Positions 63,901 to 64,000 of a DNA stretch of 64,000 bases are shown here, one piece after another. The notes below the pieces were generated by a model, which did not search any database, was not told where the DNA came from, and saw only the letters and a program-made list of their open reading frames with translations. The DNA is taken from contig OZ038314.1 of NCBI GenBank assembly GCA_964035775.1, positions 25,141,785-25,205,784 on the forward strand. The letters are read 5' to 3'. The translations under genes and the position numbers were made by a program. Source of the stretch: Osedax frankpressi. Its lineage: Eukaryota; Annelida; Polychaeta; Sabellida; Siboglinidae. Numbering within the stretch: position 1 is the first letter of the stretch; each line of letters begins with the position of its first letter.

Positions 63901-64000
63901 ATTATGCAAAACTGTGGAGATAAAATGGTGAAACTGGGCAGTTCGTATTTGTTGAACAGTTTGAAAGGTTCCGGATACTGTATCGCGATAAATCGGGTTT
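47830..64000 (+). CDS. Large extracellular-type protein of repeated LamG-like modules (partial)
   Basis: Hand-spliced, at least 21 exons. In order: 47830-47989, 48216-48308, 48365-48473, 48743-48917, 49063-49209, 49669-49822, 49930-50074, 50146-50246, 50450-50565, 50941-51069, 51276-51401, 51492-51672, [gap], 58516-58665, 58811-58904, 59298-59439, 59845-59986, 60210-60314, 61957-62020, 62848-62977, 63558-63708, 63887 to the edge. Every junction except the gap keeps phase. About 909 residues are accounted for. Modules carry a [FY]xxNYxDxxNxxxxLVR-like strand and later LYINE or IYVDD and G-x-[IV]-G-[IV] strands, as in laminin-G or thrombospondin C-terminal beta-sandwiches. Family and function are unknown. 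I infer a secreted or cell-surface role from the fold type alone. Two middle exons of module 3 were not found. Both gene ends are uncertain or off the window. Confidence 0.65.
49063..50565 (+). CDS. Module 2 exons
   Basis: Five exons. KYCNSLHPVFNITSMKYS carries the leading cysteine. GYIFNYKDYNNFFFLLVR ends in phase 2 as in module 1. NGGKSGNSYNMGTKLKG... is basic. KINEFQISYYKKLSYKY corresponds to the LYINE strand exon. LEILDHARVGVIIKNRKK then SYLFGIEIE corresponds to GTIGIVLF..YFKIIVE. Junction phases are 1, 2, 0, 2, 1. The last acceptor lies just after a triplicated 27-bp repeat. Confidence 0.6.
50370..50450 (+). repeat. 27-bp triplication at a 3' splice site
   Basis: Three tandem copies of a 27-bp segment (ATTCAATTAAGAGCTTTACA then TAAATAG) end exactly at the acceptor chosen for the exon at 50450. 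Each copy carries its own AAATAG|ATT, so the acceptor context itself is triplicated. The third copy differs by one base (CACAAATAG). Confidence 0.85.
50941..51672 (+). CDS. Module 3, first exons
   Basis: Three exons: GIKFRNCYDQVLNNTNYF with DDCTVSMSK; FIKIDTAKTRSNDFIIKLNK; and MNSNHTIIHCYMQSNKYT...YGTCSYISSGFYKPQNF..SVAFR. The final AFR with a phase-2 GTTAAT donor is at the same place as the VR ends of modules 1, 2 and 5. Alternatively the frame may run on to a GTGTAT donor at 51711 (phase 1) and join directly to 58516, skipping the expected middle exons. Confidence 0.55.
51673..52174. other. GC-richer unique segment left of the minisatellite
   Basis: Clearly richer in G+C and CpG than its surroundings, like the coding exons nearby. 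By the module pattern, the two missing exons of module 3 should lie between 51673 and 58515, and this is the only non-repeat candidate. I found only weak possibilities: FHVENGRRHFAA after CTCAG at about 51950, and IWLANAFA after CCGCAG at about 52010. I did not include them. TAGCGAACGC occurs twice (about 52018 and 52051). It may instead be the flank of an inserted element. Confidence 0.4.
52175..58366. repeat. 6.2-kb minisatellite of a 21-bp unit
   Basis: About 295 copies of a 21-bp unit built of GTAGTCTAAC, a variable dinucleotide, and AGTTACACC. The dinucleotide is CA or TA after AAC in most copies, with GT, GC, CC, TT and TC variants and changes of the preceding base. Other sites are nearly invariant. 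The array lies within the module gene, between exons ending at 51672 and starting at 58516. On the minus strand one frame reads the heptad LDYGVTx and stays open for 1044 codons (55184-58318), because 21 is a multiple of 3. A TAC to TAA variant and a shortened unit interrupt that frame elsewhere. Blocks recur, for example a segment of about 200 bp at 54769-54965 and 54966-55183. Confidence 0.98.
58516..59986 (+). CDS. Module 4 exons
   Basis: Four exons. The first is less AT-rich and reads TKGCMNEHIEKRMLDD then KPNQQCAVSKTLNLYN. The second reads HLAIDLNSQTHMDYVF and ends ESVLKFRG in phase 2. The third is NLNVTLETDGVSKYTQSF. The fourth starts IYVDDKEFAMSNIERLN and ends KRIGNVTIDR. The T|TT junction at 58665/58811, GG|A at 58904/59298 and the phase-0 junction 59439/59845 all keep the frame. 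The intron between exons two and three is the CTCTC tract. IYVDD fits the LamG strand that reads VYVDG in many families. Confidence 0.6.
58914..59275 (+). repeat. Perfect (CTCTC)n tract filling an intron
   Basis: About 72 uninterrupted copies of a 5-bp unit, CCTCT. It starts about 9 bases after the GTTAGT donor at 58905 and ends 22 bases before the acceptor at 59297. The repeat therefore makes up over 90 percent of the 393-bp intron. Frames on both strands stay open by chance and would encode LLSSP-type or EERRG-type repeats. They are not genes. Confidence 0.97.
60210..63708 (+). CDS. Module 5 exons
   Basis: Four exons. KYIKPFNCYFEKYIYNSF carries the leading cysteine. GVMINVYEGKGDFVKIR (61957-62020) ends in phase 2, as in the other modules. 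AIDNNCVSTGFISKIGE follows, with FKPITIKIS ahead of a GTAAGT donor. MDMIWFEIPELHLMSYF then EHYGNTGIIVNSYTRITF is the closing strand exon, less AT-rich than the others. Phases are 1, 2, 0, 1. The first intron (60315-61956) carries the 14-bp array and the antisense decayed region. Confidence 0.6.
60376..60680. repeat. 14-bp array
   Basis: About 21 copies of TACATTATATTGTG in the module-gene intron. The left part mixes TTGTG and TTATG units, and the right part is enriched in TAGTG units, so variants are spatially sorted. Because 14 is not a multiple of 3, the open frames seen in it are chance. Confidence 0.95.
61190..61800 (-). pseudogene. Decayed antisense coding region, family unknown
   Basis: A block clearly less AT-rich than its surroundings, inside an intron of the module gene. 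On the minus strand it reads as protein-like pieces, including CPEHGKTIECQRNSICSGWG, then YGDWAYDCIRYNQ, then GHGAIVGADCTGVFDELFY. They are not open in a single frame, so this is not a working gene. The cysteine- and tryptophan-rich pieces do not match a family I know. It may be an inserted gene copy or the remnant of a mobile element. Confidence 0.45.
63887..64000 (+). CDS. Module 6, first exon (runs off the window)
   Basis: Follows a TTTTAG acceptor in phase 1, completing the codon begun at 63708. It reads SSSYIMQNCGDKMVKLG and continues to the window edge with GSGYCIAINRV. The cysteine position matches the start of the other modules, so the gene carries on to the right. Confidence 0.55.

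Overview
This is nuclear DNA from an animal, most likely an invertebrate. Outside the tandem arrays it is roughly four-fifths A+T by eye. The evidence for an animal is an animal-type tRNA-Ala(AGC), spliced genes with short exons, the last exons of an SNX5/6-type sorting nexin, a complete V-ATPase subunit D gene and a peptide-hormone-like precursor. Long tandem arrays and decayed transposons fill most of the rest. I cannot name the phylum from the sequence. No bacterial or organelle features were seen.

Layout, left to right. 352-424 is tRNA-Ala. 955-1778 is a 12-bp array. 2495-3612 (+) holds the last three exons of SNX5/6, with a 17-bp array in an intron. 5141-8327 (-) is the complete six-exon V-ATPase subunit D gene, tail to tail with SNX5/6. 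8880-9935 is a decayed LINE fragment. 10130-12560 is a set of diverged duplicates carrying GC-rich hairpins. 16514-16954 (-) encodes a secreted precursor ending in an amidation-type YFRRFG. 18752-32163 is a 13.4-kb satellite of a 16-bp unit. 32164-39700 is AT-rich and seemingly empty. 39758-43450 is a cluster of decayed mobile elements: three copies of a repeat, two of them head to head, an Ulp1-protease fragment and a second decayed coding region. 45510-46075 is an 18-bp array.

From 47830 to the right edge runs a gene that I spliced by hand on the + strand. It has at least 21 short exons whose phases agree at every junction but one. It encodes at least about 900 residues of repeated modules that look like laminin-G/thrombospondin-type beta-sandwiches. 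Introns after four of the modules' 'VR/FR' motifs share phase 2, which suggests growth by exon-set duplication. One intron region of this gene holds a 6.2-kb, 21-bp minisatellite. Another intron is almost entirely a perfect (CTCTC)n tract, and a third holds a 14-bp array and a decayed antisense coding region.

The genes do not form a pathway. The unifying theme is an AT-rich genome whose introns tolerate very large tandem arrays, and whose hand-found 5' splice sites favour T at +3. The gene models come from reading the sequence alone, so exon ends in the large gene are inference, though well constrained by phase.
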